64,000 nucleotides of DNA from positions 14,090,327-14,154,326 of the forward strand of contig CP141137.1 in assembly GCA_035236585.1 (NCBI GenBank), written 5' to 3'. A model generated the notes under the pieces. That model did not search any database. It worked only from the letters and a program-made list of their open reading frames with translations, and was not told where the DNA came from. Every line of letters begins with the position of its first letter. Within the stretch, counting starts at the first letter, position 1. Positions 57,901 through 64,000 of the stretch are shown here, in pieces. The position numbers were made by a program, and so were the translations under genes. The DNA comes from Warburgia ugandensis. Its lineage: Eukaryota; Streptophyta; Magnoliopsida; Canellales; Canellaceae.

Positions 57901-59107
57901 GTTGAGATGGATGAGTGGTAAGACAAGAAAGGATAGAATTAGAAATGAAAATATTAGAAGAAATTTAGGGATAGCACCAATAGGTAACAAGATGAGGGAG
58001 ATTAGACTTAGATGGTTTGGACATGTTCAAAGGAGGCCAACAACGGCACCAGTTAGAAGGAGTGAGGCAATACAAGTTGAAGGTTCTAAAAGGGCAAGGG
58101 GAAGGCCCAAAAGAACGTGGATAGAAGTGGTGAGGAAAGATTTAAAAACTTTGGGACTAAATGAAGCCATGGTATTTAATAGAGTGGAATGGAGGAATAA
58201 GATTCATGTGGCCGACCCCTAATTGGGATAAGGTCTTGATGATGATGATGATGAATGTTACAATCAAAAGTGGTCGAAAAGAAAAGTCCTTAAATGCATG
58301 GGTTGGATGTGATTTCTTATATCTAGGCCATCTAATTCTTAGGCAAACCACATAAATGGTCTAGCTCTGCCTTAAATGCCTGGGTTGGATGTGATTTTTT
58401 TATATCTAGGCCATCTAATTCTTAGGCAACCCACATAAACGGTCTAGGTCCTTGTAAATCAACAAAAAAGTGGCCCGCAACTGCCTTTTCTTTACATCTA
58501 ATTTGTGGCCCCAACATGGTCTTTGGACTGTCATATAACTTCTCAAAAATGAAATATATTTCTCATTTTATTGTGGATGGCAGTGCATGTACCTCTTCAG
58601 ATTAAGGAGAAAAGATGGGCTGCAGTGCTTTCAAATCTAATTTGATTCCATTTGATTGTTTGACAAAGACATAATAGTCACAACCAAATAACTTTAGTCT
58701 TATGGAGATATGAAGAGCTCACTATAACTTAGGAGCGAAATGTTTTTTGAGCCTTCATGGAGAAAAGAAGAGTACAGGCAGCTTCAAGGAGATGCCTAAA
58801 AAGCATGAGAGAATACACACTAAGGAGCAACCATAATAGTTATCGTATGAATAAAGCTACAGTAAGTTACTCAAAGCCATTGAAAACATGATCTAATATA
58901 ATAGAAACTACCAATGATTGGCACAAGACATAATATGCATGTCTAAAGCATATGCAGAAGTAAGACAATCATAGCCGCTCTCAGTAATAGGAAATACCTT
59001 TCCCACTCCTGAACGCAATTAGAACAGCTAGGGGAAAAGATCACATACCAGTTGATGGTGGCTTGAGTTCTCCACCGGCTGCATATTTACCCATAACTCC
59101 ACCACAC
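27667..59107 (-). CDS. GI: GIGANTEA, clock and photoperiod protein (nine exons; N-terminal exons outside window)
   Basis: Joining nine GT-AG exons on - gives 957 unbroken residues that follow plant GIGANTEA from [17 protein letters not shown] to [14 protein letters not shown]. The family is about 1,170 residues, so about 213 N-terminal residues must lie beyond base 64000. GI has no enzyme domain. It is a large helical scaffold in nucleus and cytosol that stabilises the F-box photoreceptor ZTL with HSP90 and, with FKF1, removes CDF repressors to switch on CONSTANS; it also controls clock period. Exon order: 59049-59107, 50452-50692, 50225-50375, 41480-41689, 39776-41311, 28880-28948, 28542-28760, 28088-28180, 27667-27963. 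Introns: more than 4.9 kb, 8356, 76, 8535, 168, 10827, 119, 361 and 124 bp. The large ones are full of transposons, all short of the splice sites. The promoter is not in the window. Confidence 0.96.
28088..28180 (-). CDS. GI: GI exon, 31 residues
   Basis: [19 protein letters not shown] and onward to DGLSNLLK, 93 bp, phase 0 at both ends, donor GT at 28087-28086 and acceptor AG at 28182-28181. The stretch MPLVFTW departs from the usual family sequence (I/VQPVLxW), the most diverged spot seen in this copy. Confidence 0.94.
28542..28760 (-). CDS. GI: GI exon, 73 residues
   Basis: [20 protein letters not shown] through [20 protein letters not shown] to QLE, 219 bp, phase 0 at both ends. Very close to the family consensus. 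Donor GT at 28541-28540. Confidence 0.96.
28880..28948 (-). CDS. GI: GI exon, 23 residues
   Basis: [20 protein letters not shown] and VLQ, 69 bp, phase 0. Donor GT at 28879-28878 and acceptor AG at 28950-28949. It sits at the 3' edge of the 10.8-kb intron and is too short to be noticed except by homology and splice sites. Confidence 0.94.
29265..29341 (+). mobile_element. RTE-type LINE, extremely 5'-truncated (copy A)
   Basis: About 77 bp that match the 3' end of the longer RTE copies (AATGGAGGAACAAGATTCATGTG, then GGATAAGGTCTTGATGATGATG; compare 37530-37607). The insertion is flanked by TGGAGAATATAA at 29251-29262 and 29342-29353, a target-site duplication. This shows retrotransposition with early termination and confirms the (TGA)n tail as the true element end. 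Confidence 0.88.
30425..35000 (+). mobile_element. Ty3/gypsy retrotransposon relic
   Basis: Broken internal region on +, antisense to GI. Parts in order: a primer-binding-like GTATCAGAGCC at about 30433 (initiator-Met tRNA type), gag (30.49-31.4 kb), zinc-knuckle region split by an Au-SINE (31433-31620), protease (about 31.87-32.25 kb), reverse transcriptase (32.3-33.1 kb), RNase H (33.1-33.65 kb), integrase with a GHFG zinc region (33.7-34.6 kb) and a chromodomain-side C-terminus to 34.92 kb, then a purine-rich AAGAAGGGCGAATAA and an LTR start TGTAGGAACATC at 34971. A 5' LTR may occupy 29.53-30.43 kb but its match to the 3' LTR was not confirmed. Many breaks; an old fossil. Confidence 0.85.
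31433..31620 (-). mobile_element. Au-type SINE, copy 1, inside the gypsy relic
   Basis: Reverse orientation: GGCAGCCC ... GCATGAAGCTTCC ... GGTAGACCACAAAGG ... CAGCCTTACCTTGCAT ... CTCGAACCTGTGACC, the body of the plant Au SINE. Flanked by TGGGAGTGAAT (31422-31432) and TGGGCGTGAAT (31621-31631), a target duplication with one mismatch. It landed in the gag zinc-knuckle region of the gypsy relic and so is younger than that element. Confidence 0.9.
35200..38870 (-). mobile_element. Ty1/copia relic, interrupted by an RTE LINE
   Basis: Fragment on - (GI sense). A pre-integrase zinc region with EACQL and an integrase start lie at about 38.55-38.75 kb, and a linker-like stretch at 37.62-37.9 kb. 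The fragment continues to the left of the inserted LINE (35477-37611), because the LINE target duplication joins both sides; how far below 35.4 kb it runs is unclear. Heavily broken, with no LTR recognised. Confidence 0.6.
35477..37611 (+). mobile_element. RTE-type LINE, 5'-truncated (copy B)
   Basis: 2.1 kb on +, antisense to GI. Contains the reverse transcriptase with GLHQGSALS (about 36717) and the catalytic FADD (about 36808-36820), then [19 protein letters not shown] and the [15 protein letters not shown] region, ending HVANP and a GATGATGATG tail. Flanked by GACTCACCTTGA at 35465-35476 and 37612-37623, the target duplication. The endonuclease is missing through 5' truncation, and several frameshifts and stops interrupt the frame (for example between the pieces at 36559-36963 and 37136-37339). 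Confidence 0.92.
39776..41311 (-). CDS. GI: GI large central exon, 512 residues
   Basis: From [20 protein letters not shown] through [20 protein letters not shown] to [12 protein letters not shown], 1536 bp, phase 0 at both ends. Acceptor AG at 41313-41312 and donor GT at 39775-39774. It covers the middle and most of the C-terminal half of the protein, including the fully conserved [20 protein letters not shown]. The variable Ser/Lys-rich linker [15 protein letters not shown] is present. Open reading runs 6-7 bases past each end are intronic. Confidence 0.97.
41480..41689 (-). CDS. GI: GI exon, 70 residues
   Basis: [20 protein letters not shown] then [20 protein letters not shown] to SFYRKQ, 210 bp, phase 0. 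Donor GT at 41479-41478 and acceptor AG at 41691-41690. The following 168-bp intron is one of the few in this gene that stayed short. Confidence 0.96.
41830..42326 (+). mobile_element. TRIM (terminal-repeat retrotransposon in miniature)
   Basis: A small non-coding LTR element. The end of a 5' LTR (GGCCAAAGTGGACAATAT ... CATTACAA, about 41830-41937) is followed by a primer-binding-like TGGTATCAGAAC at 41953-41964, a 200-bp non-coding interior, and a 3' LTR from about 42169 (TAGTCCCACATTGCTTAGG ... GGCCAGAGCGGACAATAT ... CATTACAA) to 42326. The GCGGACAATAT motif near the LTR end and the TAGTCCCACATTG start are widespread in plant TRIMs. The 5' LTR looks shorter than the 3' one. Moderately diverged LTRs, so not recent. 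Confidence 0.75.
42360..45514 (+). mobile_element. RTE-type LINE, nearly full length (copy C)
   Basis: About 3.1 kb on +, antisense to GI. A 5' leader with repeated CAATGAGAAATGGG text (about 42390-42690) comes first, then the AP endonuclease (DTWNI at about 42738, IQEPSGK at 42820, YVISAYDP near 43015, [13 protein letters not shown] near 43200, [10 protein letters not shown] near 43380), the reverse transcriptase ([11 protein letters not shown] at about 44490; GLHQG region near 44665; the FADD region is damaged near 44730), the C-terminal [17 protein letters not shown] and WFGHVQWRP regions, and a (TGA)n tail ending at 45514. Numerous frameshifts and stops make it inactive. This is the only copy here with the endonuclease. 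The 5' end is approximate and its target duplication was not identified. Confidence 0.88.
45896..46080 (+). mobile_element. Au-type SINE, copy 2 (first of a tandem pair)
   Basis: GAGCCTTTGGCGCAACGGTA (tRNA-derived box A region), GTCGTCGTGTGACC, box-B-like GGTTCAAGGC, CCTTGTGGTTCACTCC, GCACTGGGGCTGCC and a T-rich end. It is preceded by AGACAGGAACATTTCTAG (45878-45895) and followed by AGACAGGAAAATTTCTAG (46081-46098), its target duplication. Confidence 0.92.
46099..46277 (+). mobile_element. Au-type SINE, copy 3 (second of a tandem pair)
   Basis: AAGCCTTGGTGGAACAATAA, GTCGTCATGTGACC, box-B-like GGGTTCGAGG, GCATTGGGCTACCCC and a T-rich end. It lies between the middle target copy (46081-46098) and a third one, AGGCAGGAACATGTCTGA (46278-46295). 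It is clearly diverged from copy 2, so this is a second insertion at the same site and not a duplication of copy 2. Confidence 0.92.
48089..48300. repeat. Imperfect tandem duplication, offset about 113 bp
   Basis: The text AAATAGATTGAA, CTTCCTTC, CCCATTCTCTAAGCCCTAGAA and TTTTTATC at 48089-48180 recurs at 48202-48296. It lies in the 8.5-kb GI intron. CCCTAGAACTATTTTTATC and the pyrimidine-rich end suggest a piece of an LTR or 5' UTR, but no family is recognised. Confidence 0.7.
50225..50375 (-). CDS. GI: GI exon, 50 residues
   Basis: [40 protein letters not shown] and [10 protein letters not shown], 151 bp, entered in the third codon position (Arg split across the intron) and ending in phase 0. 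Nearly invariant in the family. Acceptor AG at 50377-50376 and donor GT at 50224-50223. Confidence 0.97.
50452..50692 (-). CDS. GI: GI exon, 80 residues
   Basis: [20 protein letters not shown] onward through [20 protein letters not shown] to YARLFHR, 241 bp. Both ends split codons: the first Ala is shared with the exon at 59049, the last Arg with the exon at 50375. A 76-bp intron separates it from the next exon. Acceptor AG at 50694-50693. Confidence 0.97.
51780..53520 (+). mobile_element. Ty3/gypsy relic, 5' LTR end to protease
   Basis: Fragment on +. A primer-binding-like TGGTGTCAGAGG at 51971-51982 (initiator-Met tRNA type) follows a probable LTR end containing AATAAAGAAAACCC. Gag remnants run from about 52010 to 52900, a zinc-knuckle-like [14 protein letters not shown] lies at about 52967-53010, an acidic linker at 53040-53160 and a protease remnant to about 53520 ([10 protein letters not shown]). 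The rest of pol is absent. Many breaks; an old fossil. The layout is like the relic at 30.4-35 kb. Confidence 0.7.
53770..54143 (+). mobile_element. RTE-type LINE fragment (copy D)
   Basis: About 370 bp matching the C-terminal part of the RTE reading frame ([20 protein letters not shown], then [13 protein letters not shown], then RWFGHVQ). It is truncated at both ends: the 3' (TGA)n tail is missing and the match stops at AAAAGATTTA, exactly where the direct repeat at 54140 begins. Antisense to GI. Confidence 0.85.
54140..54336. repeat. Direct repeat, copy 1 (offset 271 bp)
   Basis: TTTAGTGTTGCATGTTCC to CCTAAAGGTCACAAG. Nearly identical to 54411-54606, separated by 74 bp that are not duplicated. 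The few differences between copies point to a fairly recent event compared with the transposons around it. Confidence 0.93.
54411..54606. repeat. Direct repeat, copy 2
   Basis: Second copy of 54140-54336, with about a dozen differences by eye. The text after it (TGTCTCACTTAAGAACCTTAAG) again echoes the end of the unit, suggesting a third, shorter partial copy. Confidence 0.93.
56233..58253 (+). mobile_element. RTE-type LINE, 5'-truncated (copy E)
   Basis: 2.0 kb on +, antisense to GI. Reverse transcriptase with [19 protein letters not shown] (about 57178), GLHQGSALS-like text (about 57355) and an intact-looking CMLFADD (about 57447); then [30 protein letters not shown] and [19 protein letters not shown], ending HVADP and a GATGATGATGATGATG tail at about 58236-58253. 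The last 130 codons (57830-58222) are open, so it is the best preserved copy at its 3' end, but small indels break the frame upstream. AATGTAAA before and AATGTTACA after may be remnants of the target duplication. Confidence 0.9.
58291..58455. repeat. 82-bp tandem duplication next to an RTE tail
   Basis: TAAATGCATGGGTTGGATGT ... CACATAAATGGTCTAG is repeated 82 bp further on with few changes (TAAATGCCTGGGTTGGATGT ... CACATAAACGGTCTAG). It starts about 37 bp after the (TGA)n tail of RTE copy E. Confidence 0.92.
59049..59107 (-). CDS. GI: GI exon, first one in the window, 19 residues
   Basis: [19 protein letters not shown] with split codons at both ends, 59 bp. The leading G completes a Trp codon and the trailing G joins CT of the next exon to make Ala, exactly as the family needs (FRW-CSG and PPT-A). 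Donor GT at 59048-59047 and acceptor AG at 59109-59108. One extra Gly (AAGGEL) is present relative to Arabidopsis. It is isolated between two giant introns and recognised only by homology plus splice phase. Confidence 0.93.
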
Positions 59108-60758
59108 CTATAAGTTCAAGGCAAAACTCAGAGTACTTCTCAATGTAAGTATTTGCTTTTGCACTACTCTCAGTGCTTAAAAAATTAAGTACATGCACTT
59201 ATGTTACAGGAACAAACAACAAAAGTAGAAAACTGGAAGCTACCAACCAACTTGACAAGTGGGACAAACCACTGTTATCCATGAACAAAAGCTTGCTATA
59301 GTTGCAGCAAATTTGCCACTAGATGAAGCAAGTCAAGTACTCCAGTGATATGATACAACGTGGAGGAGAACTTGTTGGCTACAGTACATGTCCAACTACT
59401 GACTATGATTTTTCAAACATTTCTACTTTCCTCGTGTCCATGTTGGACACGCACTGACACTATCACCCATGTAAACACTCATACAGACAATTTCAAGCAT
59501 AGTAACAAGTAACCAACTTGAAAACAACCTTTCAAGCAGGACTTTTGACTTCACTATACTTCTAAAGGAGCTGCTGCATCACTTACTCGAGTTATTCCCT
59601 AGATTTTCTTTAGTTTTACTTTCCCATTCTTTAATTTAGTTTATTTCCCACTTCACTATACACATATAGACATGTTTCCGTATCTGACTTCTCAGAGGCT
59701 GCCATGCCAGATACCTGAATCTGTCTCGTGTCCTGACTCCCATGTCTGTGCCTATAGATCATAGACATTGAAAGAAAAAATTCTCCACTCAGAATGATTA
59801 TGAATATCATAGCTTAGTAATGATCAGTATCATGCAAACCCACTGAAAAACTATTTATAAACCCATGGCAACATTTACTGAATTCTGCAATAAATAGGTC
59901 CATCTAATGATGAAAGTTATGCTTGTATCCTGAATACTCCGTTTATTTCCAAAGGAAAAGGACAGCAATTTTGTGAATATCATTCTTAAAAATCTTAACT
60001 ATTCAGTTACTTAGGAACTGCATAGTTGAACTGTATAAGAAAACAGACAAACATCCAATATACTAATTAAATCAAGTGAATCAGAAAGAGGTGTAACGTA
60101 ACTAGTTTGCATGCAGTAAGTTGTGTCCAACAAGGTCTTAAAAAGCTTTTTGTCAAACAAGGTCCACCAGAGTTTCTGACCACCCCATTTTATGTATTGA
60201 AACACACATGACTTGCAACATAGCCATCAAAACAATTGCATACTCTGACACCCCATGTAGCTGGCTCTTCATGATTAGAATCAAATAACAGAAATATATG
60301 CAGACAAAATTTTCACTCAACAAATGATAAATAACATAAGAAACATTAAAATATAATAGGAAGTGAAACTGTTGCTCCTCCCAAACTTGTTTCGACTGCA
60401 AAGTTTCCAAGACAGAAGTCCAAGTCCTCATCAACTATGGAATATTCATGGGGATGGACAAGTCATCAAAACCTGATGTGACTGATTCAAAACCAAAACC
60501 ATTGTCAAGAATCTCAAGATAGAGACAGTGTTGTATTTATTTGGGTCATAGGGACATTGTAGTAATTTTCCCATTCTTTGTTGTTACAATGTACATCACA
60601 GTGAATATACTAGTACAAACCCTAGTACTTCACTTCAAATGTATTAACACAAATTCATATCTATAATTCATGCTAATGGTCTCCTTAGGAGAGGATATCA
60701 AGGTTCCTAGTATATACATTAGATGATCATAAAGCAGAAGCTGAACCTGAAAAACATA

Positions 60759-60954
60759 AAAAGAAAAAAGAAAAAGGGCAGCCCCGGTGCACGAAGCTCC
60801 CACCTATGCAGGGTCCGGGGAAGGGGCGGACCACAAAGGCCTAAAGTACACAGCCTTACCTTGCATTTAGCAAGAGGCTGTTTCCACGCCTTGAACCCAT
60901 GACCTCAAGGTCACATGACGACAACTTTTACAGTTGCACCAAGGCTCCCCTTCT
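60759..60954 (-). mobile_element. Au-type SINE, copy 4, with perfect 18-bp target duplication
   Basis: Reverse orientation, T-rich 3' tail read as AAAAAG-rich DNA at 60759-60775, then GGCAGCCCCGGTGCACGAAG, GGTCCGGGGAAGGGGCGGAC, CAGCCTTACCTTGCATTTAG and GTTGCACCAAGGCTCCCC. Flanked by identical CTGAACCTGAAAAACATA at 60741-60758 and 60955-60972. The perfect duplication and good body suggest it is the youngest SINE in the window. It sits at the edge of a gypsy reverse-transcriptase relic. Confidence 0.95.
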
Positions 60955-60967
60955 CTGAACCTGAAAA

Positions 60968-61445
60968 ACATACGAGTCATTAAAGATTTTCATGATGTCT
61001 TCCTAGAAGACTTGCCAGGCTACCACCTAACAGGGAGACCGTTTTCTAGGACTACCCAAAGTCTAAATCCCTTATCGGATGGCATATGCTGAAAGCACTT
61101 AAGGAGCTTTACTCAACCCAGTGTATCACCATAGGGTGCTCCACTGTTGATTGTTAAGAAGGATGGGTCCATAAGATTATAGATTATAGACAATTAAACA
61201 AGGACACTGTAATGAACAAGTATCCCTAGCCAAGGATTGATGATTTGATCAAATGCACAAGGCACAATTCATTTCAAAGATTGACTCAGGTCTGGATATC
61301 ATCAGCTCAAGCCAAAAGTGGTAATGTTCCTAATAGAACACTTAGAACAACATATGGCCATTTATGCCTTTTTAAGTTGACAAACACACTAGCGACCATT
61401 ATAGATTTGATGAATAGAATCTTTAAACTGTCTTATGCATGAAGA
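60968..61445 (+). mobile_element. Ty3/gypsy fragment, reverse transcriptase part (Del/Tekay-like)
   Basis: Fragment on + with the approach to the reverse transcriptase (FHDVFLEDLPG), the GAPLLIVKKDGS region and the DYRQLNKDTVMNKYP region, followed by remnants of later blocks to about 61445. The sequence is of the chromovirus Del/Tekay sort (inference). No LTRs. Several breaks; a fossil. Confidence 0.75.
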
Positions 61446-61629
61446 TAAAATAAGAGAGAAGAACCCAACCAGTTTCATTGACGAGGCGTGCAAATCTAGA
61501 CTGTTTCTTCTAGGGGGGAAGAAGTGTAAGCACCGAGTTGTTGAGCAGAAACTTCTTACTACTGAAATGCCAGAGTACTGAAAACCATATATGCATGTGA
61601 GTATGTACGTACGTATGTATGTATGTATA

Positions 61630-61827
61630 TTAGATGTAAGCTGCTACACCTGCTGCTAGCTTGCATGAAGCTCTTGCACAACTGCTAGTTGCATGTGGAT
61701 GCTTAAATTGGTTGTTGTAGGCAATTTCCATTAGAGTTAGGTGGTCATCCGAATTTCCCTTCAAGACCATGGTACAAGCCCTAAACATATCTTCCAAGAA
61801 TAAAGCAAGGAGGATTTTAAGGGTCAT
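61630..61827 (-). mobile_element. Ty3/gypsy integrase fragment in reverse orientation
   Basis: A short - strand remnant of the integrase core end (LEDMFRAC, DDHLTLMEIAYNN). It lies opposite in orientation to the reverse-transcriptase fragment 200 bp away, so it is either another insertion or an inverted part of the same element. A small (GTAT)n run lies beside it at about 61595-61628. Fossil. Confidence 0.65.
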
Positions 61828-62479
61828 CTAATGAATGTAGTAATTATCCTATTATAAGAGTTTTGTAAGTAATCAGCATAGTCTTTGACTACTTGATTTT
61901 TGTAAGTAATCATTTCTTTTTTAGTTTTTAAATGCATTTCACATTCTCTTTTGACTTCATAAAAAGTCACATCCTTTTGAGCTATTATGAAATCATTTTA
62001 TGGACATGTGGTTTATATGGATTGATATAATTGTCTCTAATCCTGGTGCATAGATTTGGGGAGTGCAACTTTTTAATGATAGCAGAGTTGGTGATCAAAA
62101 TGTTTTATTTTGAAGCAGCTAGGTGGCATTTATCAAAATCGGAATTTTGTTCCTTTTGTGACCTTTGAATTGAGGTAGTCTATCATGTGAAATAGCATGT
62201 GGTATCTTATCTTGGAACAAGGCTATATTATAGGATATCAGATTGTGCTATATTTGCAGTTTTTAGCAGTACTCTGAAAGATCACATGGTTTGTTTAAGA
62301 TCATGAATCCAATGTTAGTATTTTGACCATGAGGGATCAATTACCCCAGGAAATTTTTGTGCCTCAAGACTTGAAGCTAGGATCTCGGGCCGTGGCACTT
62401 CGCGAGCTTTTATTTTAATCAAAGATCAGATCTTTCATATTTTGCAGATGAAAAAAAGAAATTTGCTATTTCATTAGTT

Positions 62480-62740
62480 AACATTACCTCTTTCACTTCC
62501 CACTTCAATGCTATTCTTGGTCAGCTTCTCATAGACCAAATCGGACATAAAACCACAGGATGGAAGGTAAAAAGACCACTCTTAAGAAAGAAGGTTGGAC
62601 CTACAAAATTGTTCTAAACATAGTTCAAATTTACTGGGTCGCGGCTTCTCACCTTCCAAAATCTATCATTGACAAAGTTGACTGTTTGTTCAGGGATTTC
62701 CTGTAGTTAGAATCTGATCGAAGTCTCATGAGTGATGCAG
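62480..62740 (+). mobile_element. L1-type LINE fragment
   Basis: Weak but ordered similarity to the part of plant L1 ORF2 just after the reverse transcriptase: a DxIGHKTTGWK-like stretch, KKVGPTKL, then LPKSIIDKVDCLFRDFL in shifting frames. Stops and frameshifts break it. No ends recognised. Different family from the RTE copies. Confidence 0.5.
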
Positions 62741-63071
62741 TGAACAGATCTGTTTTCTCTTTTTTATTCCTCTAAGTTAGGCCCACACGCGCCCATGTAC
62801 AGCCTCAAATCCTGGTCATCCAGGTGAGAGACTACTCTTGCACCACTACACTTGAAGGTTTTGGTGCACAGTGAACAGATCTGTTATCACTGCGAGAAAG
62901 CTGAAAATCACAGCAGTTCAGGGAACATAAAAGATTGAATGGGAAAATCAGTAGGTTAGCACTGCACGGCTGAGAAAGACCCTTATTGCACTGAAAACAG
63001 AATAGCGATGAACATCTCTTCTTGTACCTCAATCTATTTCACATTAAGTTTAAATTCCATAGTACATTCTC

Positions 63072-63266
63072 TTGAAGAGGAGCCTTGGAGCAACCATTGA
63101 ATTGTCGCCGTGTGACTTAGAGGTCATGGGTTTGAGGCATGGAAACAGCCTCTTTCAAAATGTAAGGTAAGGCTGCGTACCATAGGTCCTTTGTGGTCTG
63201 CTCCTTCTACGGACCCTGCATATGCAGGAGGTTAGTGCACTAGGCTGCCCCATTTTTATTTTTAAT
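63072..63266 (+). mobile_element. Au-type SINE, copy 5
   Basis: GAGCCTTGGAGCAACCATTG, GTCGCCGTGTGACTTAGAGG, box-B-like GGGTTTGAGG, AAGGTAAGGCTGCG, GCACTAGGCTGCCCC and a T-rich tail. Flanked by TACATTCTC at 63063-63071 and 63267-63275. Same strand as copies 2 and 3. Confidence 0.92.
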
Positions 63267-63536
63267 TACATTCTCCAGAAAACACCCACATCACAGTCCC
63301 TATATGGACTCCTGTAGCATAGACCTTTTATATTTTCAAAGTAAGACTCATAAGCAATACAAAAATTTTTCATATTCCCACAAGACTAGAGAATACACTT
63401 CCATTATTGCTCCAAAACAACTTCCTAAACGAAATAAATATTCTTCAAACCAGTTTGGAAAGATGGAGTTGGAAAACGGGTTAGAGTGAGCGCATGAGGT
63501 GTTGACTTTAGGATCAGAATTAGGAAAATGATGGGA

Positions 63537-64000
63537 TTAAGCAAGAAGTTGAGGGAAAAAATGTCTCATGGGAGGACTATTATTGGTGGAAGGAGGGTGG
63601 AGAGTTGAATTGAAAGGAGGTGAAGATTGTGAATCAGGTAGATGAGGATAAGAAGATGATAATGAGGGAGAATTGAAAGGAAACTTATGAGGGGAGGATG
63701 CCACATGTGTTGTGTGAACAGTGCCAATCATAAGTCCAAGAATTGTGCATGGCATTGATGGTGGAGCCCCCAAGATATAAGTTTGCTGGAACAGAAATGA
63801 AGACTCATCAAATGATACATGGCATATGATGCCTATATGGCTAGGTTCCTTGTGCAAGCATCTATAACCAGACCGTGATGATTGTACCCTAAAAACACAC
63901 AGGAACTGGTCCTAAAATCGAATTTGTAGTGATTATAGGACTGGGTAAATGGAAAAGCTGCACATCTGAGGGAATTGATAAACTGAGGCCCTTTAACTAA
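63537..64000 (-). mobile_element. Ty1/copia fragment, end of integrase and linker, running off the window
   Basis: On -, read from 64000 down: the end of the integrase region (CVFLGY-like and GYRCLHKEPSHIG) and then VSFDESSF and a Ser/Pro-rich linker to 63537. Same part of the element as 17.8-18.4 kb but not obviously the same family. No LTR in the window. A fossil of unknown completeness. Confidence 0.75.

Larger units (their letters stand above)
50693..59048 (-). other. GI: GI giant intron of 8.4 kb
   Basis: Holds a gypsy 5' fragment (about 51.8-53.5 kb), a small RTE fragment (53.77-54.14 kb), a 271-bp-offset direct repeat (54.14-54.61 kb), a 2.0-kb RTE LINE (56.23-58.25 kb) and an 82-bp tandem duplication (58.29-58.45 kb). 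No family was recognised in 50.7-51.8, 54.6-56.2 and 58.46-59.05 kb. Confidence 0.8.
59108..64000 (-). other. GI: GI giant intron, more than 4.9 kb, continuing past the window
   Basis: No N-terminal GI coding sequence (WIDGLQFSSL type) is found up to base 64000, so the intron upstream of the 59-bp exon runs off the window. It holds two Au-SINEs, gypsy fragments in both orientations, an L1 fragment and a copia fragment at the very end. Nothing was recognised in 59.1-60.74 kb. Confidence 0.8.

Overview
The window is nuclear DNA of a flowering plant. Two host genes can be read: the 3' end of an intronless brassinosteroid receptor kinase gene (BRI1, + strand, 1-1017, start outside the window) and most of the clock gene GIGANTEA (GI, - strand, stop codon at 27667, nine exons up to 59107, first exons beyond base 64000). 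The rest is AT-rich, repeat-laden DNA. Plant LINEs, Au-type SINEs, Ty1/copia and Ty3/gypsy relics and GT-AG introns inflated to 8-11 kb fit an angiosperm with a TE-rich genome. The species cannot be named from the sequence alone.

Layout. 1-1017: BRI1 kinase domain and tail. 1018-27666: a 26.6-kb gene-poor interval between BRI1 and the GI 3' end, with two long (GA)n microsatellites, an L1 relic that carries an RNase H domain (- strand, about 5176-6730), a pair of direct repeats at 8.2 and 9.2 kb, a 2.4-kb solo LTR with a perfect 5-bp target duplication (9689-12111), three adjoining but unrelated tandem-repeat arrays (15.0-16.85 kb), and a Ty1/copia relic (about 17.1-23.26 kb) split by a second, 3.0-kb solo LTR (18665-21679).

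27667-64000 is the GI transcription unit read on the - strand: 957 residues of an unbroken protein in nine exons, separated by four small introns (76-361 bp), one of 168 bp among them, and four very large ones (10.8, 8.5, 8.4 and more than 4.9 kb). The large introns hold five RTE-type LINE copies (all on +, so antisense to GI), five Au-SINE copies, a TRIM element, and gypsy, copia and L1 fragments, several nested in one another with readable target duplications.

BRI1 (steroid hormone perception at the plasma membrane) and GI (nuclear and cytosolic clock and photoperiod scaffold) face each other tail to tail but are not known to form a functional unit. I found no new gene system. What stands out is how an intact, highly conserved clock gene tolerates more than 30 kb of intronic transposon sequence.
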